Shown here: positions 1 through 5,918 of the stretch, piece after piece
How the letters are laid out: each line of letters begins with the position of its first letter
Numbering within the stretch: position 1 is the first letter of the stretch
NCBI GenBank assembly: GCA_034437075.1
Contig: DAOTVD010000172.1
Location: 1 to 8,635, forward strand
Length of the DNA stretch: 8,635 nt
From: DAOTVD01 sp034437075
GTDB lineage: Bacteria > Chloroflexota > Anaerolineae > Aggregatilineales > J027
Direction of reading: 5' to 3'
Made by a program: the position numbers and the translations under genes
Notes under the pieces: generated by a model
Seen by the model: the letters and a program-made list of their open reading frames with translations, nothing else
Database searches by the model: none
What the model was told of the DNA's origin: nothing

Positions 1-1317
1 CTCTGCTCGGCCAGCGCAACTGACCCGGCCTATGCCCTGCCGGGCTTCGGTTGCGCCGACCGCCCCAACCCGATTGACGTCCCCCCCGACGTATTTCAGG
101 ATCGGATTGTGCTAGTGGGGGTACTGGGCACGGTGACAGAACCGGATCGCTTCCCAGTGCCCGTAGCGTCCAATGCTGAGCAGATGTTCGGTGTGGAAAT
201 CCACGCCAATATTATCGAGAACTTGCACCAAACCCTGCCCACCCTAGGGCGCGAACTGCCCCTACGCAGCCAATCTCCCCAAGATCAAGTGTTTGCCATT
301 GGTCTACTGTGTTTAATCGGCGCGCTGGGCTTGCCTGTCCTGCGCTGGTATGTGGCCGTTGTCGTGGCGGTGGTGCTTTATGCGGGCTATTTCGTGCTGG
401 CGGTGCGGGCTTTTCAGGTGGAAGGCGTGGTGTATGAATTGCTCTTGCCCGCCATTGCCCTGAGTTTGCTATTCGCAGGCATTTTCATCAGCAACTATCT
501 ATTCGAGGAACGCCGCCGCAACCAGATTAACGACCTCTTTCGGCGCTACGTTTCGCCGGAAATTGCACAGCGGATTGTAGAAATCGATGACCGGGGCGAG
601 TTGGCATTGCAAGGTGAAGAACGCGAAATTACGGTCATGTTCGCCGATATGCGCGGCTTTACCTCTCTCAGCGAAGGGCTACCCCCGCAAGAAGTCGTGT
701 CCATCCTCAATCGCTTCTTGGAACGCATGAATGCTGTGGTCTTGGCCCACGGCGGCGCCATTAACAAATATTTGGGCGATAATCTGATGGCATTCTGGAA
801 TGCACCATATAACCAACCCGACCATGCGGTGCGGGCCGTGCGCGCTGGGCACGAACTGCTGCGGGTTATCGAAGAGTTGAATGAAATGAACCAGTTTTCA
901 ACGCCGATTCGCTTCGGCATCGGCATTAATACCGGCGTCGCGGTGATTGGCAATATTGGCTCGCAATTGCGGCTCGAATATACCCCTGTGGGCGATACAG
1001 TTAATGTGGCGTCGCGTCTCAGTAATTTGGCCCAAGGCGGGTCGATGCTCATTGGCCAGGGAACATACGAGCAACTCAATGGCCAGTTCTCGCCCGATAC
1101 TTCTCAGGAATATCAACTGAAGGGACGCACTCAGTCCCTGATGGCCCATGAATTTCGCCTATCGCCAGCGGTCAGCTTCGGAGTGGTCGAAGGCATGGGT
1201 GTAGATCATGAGCGCCGTCCACAGCCCCTTGATGATGCGATGGAGGATCAGTCCCACGAAAATAATGATGGGAATGTCCAGGGCAATCGTCAGCAGAAGG
1301 GGCAGATCAAAGATTAG
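1..1317 (+). CDS. CHASE2-domain class III adenylate cyclase (5'-truncated by window edge)
   Basis: Membrane-bound enzyme predicted to make cAMP from ATP. The frame is open from base 1, so the start is upstream; the GTG at 109 lies inside the domain and is not the start. Numbering codons from base 1, residues ~1-75 are the end of a CHASE2 extracellular sensor (DRIVLVG, then GVEIHANIIENL). Three hydrophobic helices follow (~97-114, 117-134, 144-164), then a linker ending RRYVSPEIAQ, then the catalytic domain (~205-360). Catalytic residues look complete: metal-binding D216 (FADMRGFT) and D260 (KYLGDN), adenine-recognising K256 and T328 (LEYTPVGD), and transition-state N335 and R339 (VNVASR). Lys with Thr in place of Asp is the class IIIb pattern. 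The fold normally ends near 'LKGRTQSLMAHEF' (~base 1160). About 50 further hydrophilic residues are read antisense to the DUF983 gene. Domain call is firm; substrate is inferred from K256/T328. Confidence 0.93.
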   Translation, partial: LCSASATDPAYALPGFGCADRPNPIDVPPDVFQDRIVLVGVLGTVTEPDRFPVPVASNAEQMFGVEIHANIIENLHQTLPTLGRELPLRSQSPQDQVFAIGLLCLIGALGLPVLRWYVAVVVAVVLYAGYFVLAVRAFQVEGVVYELLLPAIALSLLFAGIFISNYLFEERRRNQINDLFRRYVSPEIAQRIVEIDDRGELALQGEEREITVMFADMRGFTSLSEGLPPQEVVSILNRFLERMNAVVLAHGGAINKYLGDNLMAFWNAPYNQPDHAVRAVRAGHELLRVIEELNEMNQFSTPIRFGIGINTGVAVIGNIGSQLRLEYTPVGDTVNVASRLSNLAQGGSMLIGQGTYEQLNGQFSPDTSQEYQLKGRTQSLMAHEFRLSPAVSFGVVEGMGVDHERRPQPLDDAMEDQSHENNDGNVQGNRQQKGQIKD

Positions 1318-1530
1318 AACCGTCAACACGCCTAGCGCCATCGCAAAGGCGGACGTAGCGGTTGCGCTGATGTGCAATGCCCCGGTGAAGTCTCCCGGCT
1401 GATTTTCGTAGACGGTGCCGCAATGCGCGCAATGGTCATGAAACTGAAATAAACCGCGAAACATGGGCCTTAAACCACAATTGGGGCAATAGCCCAACGC
1501 GCCACGCAGCATAATCTGCCAGAAATGCAT
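1159..1530 (-). CDS. DUF983 family membrane protein with zinc-ribbon-like cysteines
   Basis: Small 123-residue protein of unknown function. The N-terminal part has two cysteine pairs, C15-P-N-C18-G and C34-A-H-C37-G, spaced as in a metal-binding ribbon. The segment 'GDFTGALH' (46-53) follows. Then come two hydrophobic helices (~58-80 and ~82-100) with a charged C-terminus. This architecture, CPxCG then CxxCG then two membrane helices, is what I know of DUF983; members often sit near cytochrome oxidase genes in other bacteria, but none is seen here. The ATG at 1530 has an AAGGA 9 bases upstream, formed by the last codons of the HAD gene, whose stop is 5 bases away, so the two are probably translationally coupled. 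The last 159 bases lie antisense to the 3' end of the cyclase gene. Confidence 0.88.
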   Translation of the reverse strand: MHFWQIMLRGALGYCPNCGLRPMFRGLFQFHDHCAHCGTVYENQPGDFTGALHISATATSAFAMALGVLTVLIFDLPLLLTIALDIPIIIFVGLILHRIIKGLWTALMIYTHAFDHSEADRWR

Positions 1531-1535
1531 GGGTA

Positions 1536-2330
1536 TCAGTCCTTAAAATAATGGTCGATGGCCCAGGCTACGCCATCCGCAGCCACCGAGGGGATAACCG
1601 CATCGGCTTGAGCCTTCAGAGCGGGCACGGCATTGCCCATGGCCAACCGCCTGCCGACAGCCGCAAAAAGCCCCAAGTCATTTTCGCCATCGCCGATGCC
1701 GAGCACGTGTTGAGGGTCTAAGCCATGGTGCGCACACCACCAGGCCGCGCCTTGCTGTTTGCTGACCCCCGGCGCCGTGCCATCTGCAAAATACCCTGGC
1801 GCGCCAGAGCGCAAGCGCTGCTTGCATAAGGTCATCTGGGGGTATGTTTCGAGTTCCTGCCAAGCATCGTCGGGAATATCGCGCAAGTAAACCGAGGGCG
1901 CGTGCCAATCGACCAATTCTGTTAGGGGCCGCAACAAGGCCGATGCTCCGTTGTTTTTGCCCGCGATTTCCTCGCAAGCACGCCCGTTTCCGTATAACAT
2001 GGCGGTTTGCTTAATGATGAGTGTCCCGCACCAAACTTCGATCTTTTCGGCGATATGGCGCACCACGTCGGCGGGAATGACCGTTTCTTGCACCACCCCA
2101 CCATCAGCGCCGATCAATTGTGCGCCCCCACACACGACATGCACATCATCCAGCCCCGCCGACTGCACGTATTGCTGGATAAACCCGAAATGGCGCCCCG
2201 TACAAATGCCAACCTTAATCCCCCTGGCGGTGAGACCTTGTATGGCTGCGGTCACACGCGGCGACACATACTGGTTTTGGGTGTGAATGGTGCCATCAAA
2301 ATCGACAAGTAACCCTTGAAACTGCATCAT
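1536..2330 (-). CDS. HAD superfamily phosphatase, Cof/HAD-IIB type
   Basis: Cytoplasmic hydrolase of about 264 residues, probably acting on a small phosphorylated metabolite such as a sugar phosphate; substrate unknown. All four HAD motifs are visible when numbered from the ATG at 2330: motif I D10-F-D12-G-T, motif II with T44 (GICTGR), motif III K191 (GVSKQQGA), and motif IV G213-D214-G-E-N217-D218. The interval of roughly 80-185 between motifs II and III is the size of a C2B cap, the hallmark of the Cof/YidA/SPP group, and the length matches. The frame is open for another 53 codons upstream (to 2489), but those codons lie inside the nuclease-like gene and look nothing like a HAD N-terminus, so I start at the ATGATG pair at 2330/2327. 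It is the middle gene of a likely three-gene minus-strand operon, 19 bases after the lipoprotein gene and 5 before DUF983. Confidence 0.93.
   Translation of the reverse strand: MMQFQGLLVDFDGTIHTQNQYVSPRVTAAIQGLTARGIKVGICTGRHFGFIQQYVQSAGLDDVHVVCGGAQLIGADGGVVQETVIPADVVRHIAEKIEVWCGTLIIKQTAMLYGNGRACEEIAGKNNGASALLRPLTELVDWHAPSVYLRDIPDDAWQELETYPQMTLCKQRLRSGAPGYFADGTAPGVSKQQGAAWWCAHHGLDPQHVLGIGDGENDLGLFAAVGRRLAMGNAVPALKAQADAVIPSVAADGVAWAIDHYFKD
1540..1544 (-). promoter_or_regulatory. Shine-Dalgarno AAGGA for the DUF983 gene, inside the HAD 3' end
   Basis: AAGGA read on the minus strand, 9 bases before the ATG at 1530. It falls in the codons for the last Lys-Asp of the upstream phosphatase, so ribosomes finishing that gene end on top of it. 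This supports the 1530 start and coupling of the pair. Confidence 0.7.
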
Positions 2331-2331
2331 G

Positions 2332-2337
2332 CTCCCC
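2332..2337 (-). promoter_or_regulatory. Shine-Dalgarno GGGGAG choosing the HAD start
   Basis: GGGGAG on the minus strand lies in the 19-base gap after the lipoprotein stop codon. It is 1 base from the ATG at 2330 and 4 bases from the next in-frame ATG at 2327, so the second ATG (263 residues) has the better spacing. Either choice rules out the longer reading frame that begins at 2489. Confidence 0.55.
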
Positions 2338-2349
2338 AAAGGAGGCGCA

Positions 2350-3204
2350 TTATCGCGCCGGAATATACTGATGATCGATATACCGTTGATCGGCTGCACT
2401 GAGAAAGACGATATCATGTACACCGTCCCATACTGGCCCGGCGCCACACCAGGAAATCTCACGCGGCTGATCTCGTCCGCAGCGCACATAAACCGTAAGC
2501 GTATTATACGCCTCCAGCGTTACATCGCCGAACGGATAAACGGTGTAATCCAGATCGCGCAATTGTGCACCTGCCAACGACAGGCTCTCCTCGGATACAT
2601 TGCGCAAGCGCACAAACGGCACGCGCTCATCACTGGCCGCCGGGATGAAGACTGTATCAATTTGTAAGGGTAAATCAGCCGCGCGCCATAAGCCATTCTG
2701 TCCTTCGGCAGCGAGGCGTTCGGCTCGGATGAAAAAACTATCGTAGCCCGTATTGGGTGGCTGGGACGCATAATGCGCAAACCCGGCCTGTATGATGTCG
2801 TGATTCACCAGTGCCCCATTACGCCAGGCATAAATCCACGCGCGCCCTGCTTCATCTTGGCGCAACGCGCCAGTTTGCACGCCGATCGGCTGGCCATTGA
2901 GTTGTTCGCGCAAATAATCGCGGGCTTCGGCATGGAACGGCGCGCCTTCTGGCGGCAGGCTCACGCCAATTAACCGGGCGCGGCGGTCATCGTTTAACGT
3001 TAAGGTGCCATCGCCTGATAGGTCCTCTATCTGGACGGTGGGGAGATTCGCTGGTCGTTGGGGCTGGGGTGTGTTTTCCTCGCGAATCAGGTTTTCGCGC
3101 ACCGTTTCAGGATCGTCTGAGCCGGATTCTTCGGCATTGCACGCGGCTAAACCCCACACCATAGCGCTCAAACAAAACAGAATAACTAATCGCATAGATG
3201 CCAT
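2350..3204 (-). CDS. Lipoprotein with a degenerate staphylococcal-nuclease-like domain and lamin-tail-like C-terminus
   Basis: Predicted surface lipoprotein of 284 residues. A signal peptide (M4-RLVILF to LAA) ends in a lipobox LAAC with C22 as the lipidation site. An acidic, Pro/Gln-rich linker covers ~23-55. Residues ~56-175 resemble the SNase/TNase (OB-fold) family; the best-matching stretch is 'GRAWIYAWRNGALVNHDII' followed by a late 'NGLW'. Aligned by eye to S. aureus nuclease, R35 and R87 correspond to R77 and R121, but D40 becomes S82, E43 becomes P85 and D21 is shifted or lost, so calcium-dependent cleavage is doubtful. Residues ~184-276 ('VPFVRLRNVSEESLSL', then 'LEAYNTLTVYV') resemble a lamin-tail (LTD) beta-sandwich, with C242 and C253 able to form a disulfide. 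ATG 3204 gives a 3-residue extension over ATG 3195; no Shine-Dalgarno is obvious for either. Family call is good; activity is uncertain. Confidence 0.82.
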   Translation of the reverse strand: MASMRLVILFCLSAMVWGLAACNAEESGSDDPETVRENLIREENTPQPQRPANLPTVQIEDLSGDGTLTLNDDRRARLIGVSLPPEGAPFHAEARDYLREQLNGQPIGVQTGALRQDEAGRAWIYAWRNGALVNHDIIQAGFAHYASQPPNTGYDSFFIRAERLAAEGQNGLWRAADLPLQIDTVFIPAASDERVPFVRLRNVSEESLSLAGAQLRDLDYTVYPFGDVTLEAYNTLTVYVRCGRDQPREISWCGAGPVWDGVHDIVFLSAADQRYIDHQYIPAR

Positions 3205-3265
3205 GTTCGTTAACTTGTTATATCATCGTCTATGAACTCGCACACCATGCCGGAGAGAACGCGCC
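3205..3265. promoter_or_regulatory. Divergent intergenic region, candidate promoters for both flanking genes
   Basis: This 61-base gap separates the divergent lipoprotein (minus) and phosphoesterase (plus) genes and must hold their promoters if they start here. It is AT-rich compared with its surroundings (gttaacttgttatatcatc at 3209-3227). On the minus strand TATAAC (3222 to 3217) is a fair -10 box, but the hexamer 17 bases upstream (GTGTGC) is a poor -35. On the plus strand I see only weak -10 candidates (TATATC at 3219-3224, TATGAA at 3231-3236). No clear operator palindrome or terminator is visible. Confidence 0.35.
3252..3257 (+). promoter_or_regulatory. Shine-Dalgarno GGAGAG for the phosphoesterase gene
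   Basis: GGAGAG sits 8 bases before the ATG at 3266. The protein from that ATG begins a few residues before the first metal-binding motif, as expected for this family, so the start is well supported. Confidence 0.75.
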
Positions 3266-4051
3266 ATGCTGCACTTCATTCATATCACAGATACCCATAT
3301 CGGGCCAGATTCATCTTATATGCTATATGAGCAGAACACCCATGCCAACGCCCAGGCGCTAGTCCATCTTATCAATCATGAATTGCCATTCCGACCCGCG
3401 TTGGTGCTGCATACTGGGGACGTGATGTTTAACCCCGGTGCGCCAGCCGCCCAGCTTGCCGCCCAGGTCTTCGGCCAGTTGAATGTGCCTATTCGCTATG
3501 TATGCGGCAACCACGACGACCGCGCCCAATTGCGCGAATTTGTGTTGGGCCAAAACCCAAGCGATGCGCCCATTTATTATGATTTCGTGCTGGATGATTT
3601 TCATTTTCTCGTGCTGGATACGCGCGGCGCGGTTGATCCCCAAGGATATATTGACGCCGAGCAACTCGTCTGGTTGCGCGAAACCTGCGCCGCGTCGAAA
3701 GCCCGGTCGCTTGTAATCTGCGTGCATCACCTGCCAATGACGATTGGCGTTCCGTGGATGGATAGCGATATGCGTATCATGAACGGAGACGAATTTTTCG
3801 CGGTTCTGGCTCCGTTCAAAGCAAAAATCCGGGGCGTGTTCTTCGGGCATATTCACCGAGCCTTCACGGGGATGCGAGATGGCATCATGTGCAGTGCAGC
3901 AGCCTCGGCCTTTGGCCAGATTCACGCCCATCCTACCGACCAACACCCCCATTTTGATACAATCTCACGGGGCGGTTATGCCATTGTGCGCTTGACGCAT
4001 CATGAAACAACCGTCACGCACCATACATTCCCCCGACCAAAGAAGGCTTAA
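3266..4051 (+). CDS. Calcineurin-like metallophosphoesterase, class III cyclic nucleotide phosphodiesterase (CpdA/GpdQ-like)
   Basis: Soluble binuclear-metal phosphoesterase of 261 residues. The full metal ligand set is visible in order: D9-T-H11, G51-D52, G81-N82-H83-D84, H154-H155 and G194-H195-I-H197. This is the signature D-x-H, GD, GNHD/E, H, GHxH of class III cyclic nucleotide phosphodiesterases and of glycerophosphodiesterase GpdQ. Length is close to E. coli CpdA, and there is no signal peptide or membrane helix, so it should act in the cytoplasm. The likely substrate is cAMP or another phosphodiester; sequence alone does not decide. It is the first gene of a plus-strand pair, with the next gene starting 2 bases after its stop. 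The candidate cAMP-producing cyclase lies about 2 kb to the left, which makes a cAMP role attractive but not shown. Confidence 0.88.
   Translation: MLHFIHITDTHIGPDSSYMLYEQNTHANAQALVHLINHELPFRPALVLHTGDVMFNPGAPAAQLAAQVFGQLNVPIRYVCGNHDDRAQLREFVLGQNPSDAPIYYDFVLDDFHFLVLDTRGAVDPQGYIDAEQLVWLRETCAASKARSLVICVHHLPMTIGVPWMDSDMRIMNGDEFFAVLAPFKAKIRGVFFGHIHRAFTGMRDGIMCSAAASAFGQIHAHPTDQHPHFDTISRGGYAIVRLTHHETTVTHHTFPRPKKA
4041..4046 (+). promoter_or_regulatory. Shine-Dalgarno AGAAGG for the 4054 gene, inside the phosphoesterase 3' end
   Basis: AGAAGG lies 7 bases before the ATG at 4054 and within the last codons of the phosphoesterase, whose TAA ends at 4051. It supports the chosen start and translational coupling of the pair. 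Confidence 0.65.
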
Positions 4052-4053
4052 GC

Positions 4054-4851
4054 ATGGGTGTTGATTATTCAATCGGCTACGGCTGTGTTCCTAAAGAAGC
4101 ATTAACGACCGAAGGGCTTATCTCGCGCGTGAAAGCGGGCGAACGCGCCCAACTCATCGAGCAGGCTTACCGTACCCAGGGCGACACGCGCGCCGCCGAC
4201 GAAATGGGCTTCGAGATGATCTATCGTTCGGCAGACGGCGACGAATCGCGGCGGATCGTGCGCCTGAACGACCTGCGTGAAATGAACGCCGAACTAGAAG
4301 CTTACGCGCACCATTGCCAGGGCTGCCCCGCTAACGTGTTGGGGACGGCGTTTGGCTGCATCGGTAGCATCAATTATCCGATCTCGGCGGCGGCTGAAAT
4401 CTGGATGTTGCAACAATTGCCCGGCCCCGAGCATCCCGTGCCCTTTTTGTTGCTCAAACAAGGGCCAGAATACGGCAACACGGGCAGGCAAGCCGCGCGC
4501 TTACGCGCGGATAATCCCGGTGTTTTCTTCGAGAATGCCGAACCCCTGGCGCGGCGCTTTGAAGATGTGCAAGTCTCCGCCGAACAGCTTTTTGAATTGA
4601 TGTTCTTGCTAGGGAATATTCCACCCAAACGGGCTGTGATGATTTTGCTATTCCTGGGGGGGCTGTCGCCGGAGATTCGGCCCGATGCGTTGATGGCCCT
4701 GACCCCGCCGCCCGAAAATGCCGCGCAACAATACCCGTTTTTGCTGGCACCGGAAGACACCGACGATGCATCAATTCGTGATCTAAAAGCTTTTCTAAAA
4801 ACGCTGCACATGGCAGTTATGCTTGACCGCCCCGTGCTGCTGGATGTCTAA
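4054..4851 (+). CDS. Conserved-looking protein of unknown function with an HHCxxC...C motif
   Basis: I do not recognise this 265-residue protein. It appears soluble, with no signal peptide and no clear membrane helix (the most hydrophobic stretch is ~194-203, AVMILLFLGG). The N-terminus 'MGVDYSIGYGC' carries C11. A charged region follows, then the segment H86-H87-C88-Q-G-C91-P-A-N with a further C102 in 'FGCIGSINYPIS'. These four cysteines and two histidines could bind zinc or an Fe-S cluster, though a structural or redox role is equally possible. The middle has 'PFLLLKQGPEYGNTG' (130-144), and the C-terminal half is helical-looking with proline-rich breaks (PPP 218-220). Base and codon use match the neighbours, so it is a real gene. 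It starts 2 bases after the phosphoesterase and is probably co-expressed with it. Its TAA shares bases with the stop of the convergent Sua5 gene. Confidence 0.85.
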   Translation: MGVDYSIGYGCVPKEALTTEGLISRVKAGERAQLIEQAYRTQGDTRAADEMGFEMIYRSADGDESRRIVRLNDLREMNAELEAYAHHCQGCPANVLGTAFGCIGSINYPISAAAEIWMLQQLPGPEHPVPFLLLKQGPEYGNTGRQAARLRADNPGVFFENAEPLARRFEDVQVSAEQLFELMFLLGNIPPKRAVMILLFLGGLSPEIRPDALMALTPPPENAAQQYPFLLAPEDTDDASIRDLKAFLKTLHMAVMLDRPVLLDV

Positions 4852-5918
4852 GCTTCGTCCACGTTGATAATCTGCCCTTCGGCAGCCCGCACCAACCGAT
4901 CCCAGATGGCCAAGCCCAAGCCCTGTGGGGCGGGGTCGCGCGCGAGGATCATATCCACGCCTTGGGCTTCGAGGTCGCGCAGCGCGGCAAACAAGCGCGC
5001 GCCTATCTGAACATCATCCGCGCCAAGCTGGACTTGCGCCATAGCCAAATCCGCAAAATGGGCGCGGTCTTCCTCATAAACGATGATCCCGACCCGCCGC
5101 CCCGCCGCGAATGCTGCTTTTGCAGATTGGCGCATGGCGGCACGCGCGGCCTTCGGCGTGCCTTGGTACAGCCGCAATTCAGCGTCGGGCGCGTAATGCT
5201 TCAACAACTGGCCTGGCGATTGAGGCGCGTCATCTTCCAGCGCGAGGTAGCGCGCTTGATAGACCACATCCGGGATAATCGCGCGCAGGGCTTCTAGCGT
5301 GACCCCGCCAGGGCGTAAAATCCGCGCCGGATCAGCGGTTAAATCTAGCACGGTGGACTCTAAACCGATAGTTGTCGAGCCACCATCCAGAAGCATGTCA
5401 ATCCGGCCATTTAAGTCTTGCATAACGTGGTGGGCTTGCGTGGCGCTGGGCCGCGCGAAGCGATTCGCGCTGGGGGCGGCGATGGGCACCTCGGCAGCGT
5501 CCAACAACGCCCGCGCGATAGGGTGGCTGGGTATGCGCACGCCGACGGTCTCGCGCCCGGCAGAGACCAGCGACGGGATGCGCAGCCCACGCGGCAGGAT
5601 GACCGTTAGCGGGCCGGGCCAAAATGCGGTGCTCAGTTCATCCAATAAGGGCGGCGGGTTGGGCGTGATCTCCGCGAGCATTTCAAGCGCGGCGATATGC
5701 ACGATGATGGGGTCGGATGCGGGGCGGTCTTTAGCCGCGAAAATGCGCGCGACGGCCTCCGCGTCTAGGGCATTGGCACCCAGCCCATAGACCGTCTCCG
5801 TAGGAAACGCGACCAAGCCGCCCTCACGGATGGTTTTTCCGGCCATGCGGATGGTGGCCGGGGCAATATTTTGCGGGTTAAGGCGGTATACCTGGGTTTT
5901 GATGTGCATGGGCTTCAT
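4848..5918 (-). CDS. tsaC: L-threonylcarbamoyladenylate synthase (Sua5/YciO/YrdC/YwlC family)
   Basis: Makes threonylcarbamoyl-AMP from threonine, bicarbonate and ATP, the first step of t6A modification at position 37 of ANN-decoding tRNAs. Residues ~15-205 form the YrdC domain: 'GGLVAFPTETVYGLGANA' (33-50), the K63-D-R-P-A-S substrate segment, 'APSANRF' (148-154) and 'GLESTVLDL' (185-193). The linker motif 'SPGQLLKHYAPD' (234-245) leads to a C-terminal Sua5 domain, so at 356 residues this is the long Sua5 form, not the short ~190-residue TsaC. The ATG at 5918 overlaps the ABC ATPase stop as ATGA, with AGGGGA 9 bases upstream; ATG 5909 (M4) is an alternative. It is the last visible gene of the ABC transporter operon. 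A partner role with the transporter is not implied; the link may only be co-transcription. Confidence 0.96.
   Translation of the reverse strand: MKPMHIKTQVYRLNPQNIAPATIRMAGKTIREGGLVAFPTETVYGLGANALDAEAVARIFAAKDRPASDPIIVHIAALEMLAEITPNPPPLLDELSTAFWPGPLTVILPRGLRIPSLVSAGRETVGVRIPSHPIARALLDAAEVPIAAPSANRFARPSATQAHHVMQDLNGRIDMLLDGGSTTIGLESTVLDLTADPARILRPGGVTLEALRAIIPDVVYQARYLALEDDAPQSPGQLLKHYAPDAELRLYQGTPKAARAAMRQSAKAAFAAGRRVGIIVYEEDRAHFADLAMAQVQLGADDVQIGARLFAALRDLEAQGVDMILARDPAPQGLGLAIWDRLVRAAEGQIINVDEA

Noticed and set aside
546..1079. 177-codon minus-strand open frame inside the cyclase gene
   Set aside because: It is antisense to the conserved cyclase catalytic domain, shows no recognisable domain and is explained by codon bias of the real gene.
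2332..2344. Small hairpin CTCC/GGAG around the HAD Shine-Dalgarno
   Set aside because: Only a 4-base-pair stem with a 5-base loop, too weak to claim as a regulatory structure or terminator.
2331..2489. 53-codon N-terminal extension of the HAD phosphatase reading frame
   Set aside because: It lies almost wholly within the lipoprotein coding region, has no family resemblance, and the HAD motif I would be displaced far from the N-terminus. The ATGATG at 2330 with GGGGAG upstream explains the start.
2994..3003. Palindrome TTAACGTTAA
   Set aside because: Lies inside lipoprotein codons, stands alone with no second copy, and is expected by chance at this length.
4374..4811. 145-codon minus-strand open frame opposite the unassigned gene
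   Set aside because: Ser/Arg/Gly-rich composition without a motif. The + strand frame has a good Shine-Dalgarno and gene-like spacing to its neighbours, so this is a shadow.
5299..5790. 163-codon plus-strand open frame opposite tsaC
   Set aside because: Antisense of highly conserved YrdC-domain codons, with no ribosome binding site and biased composition.
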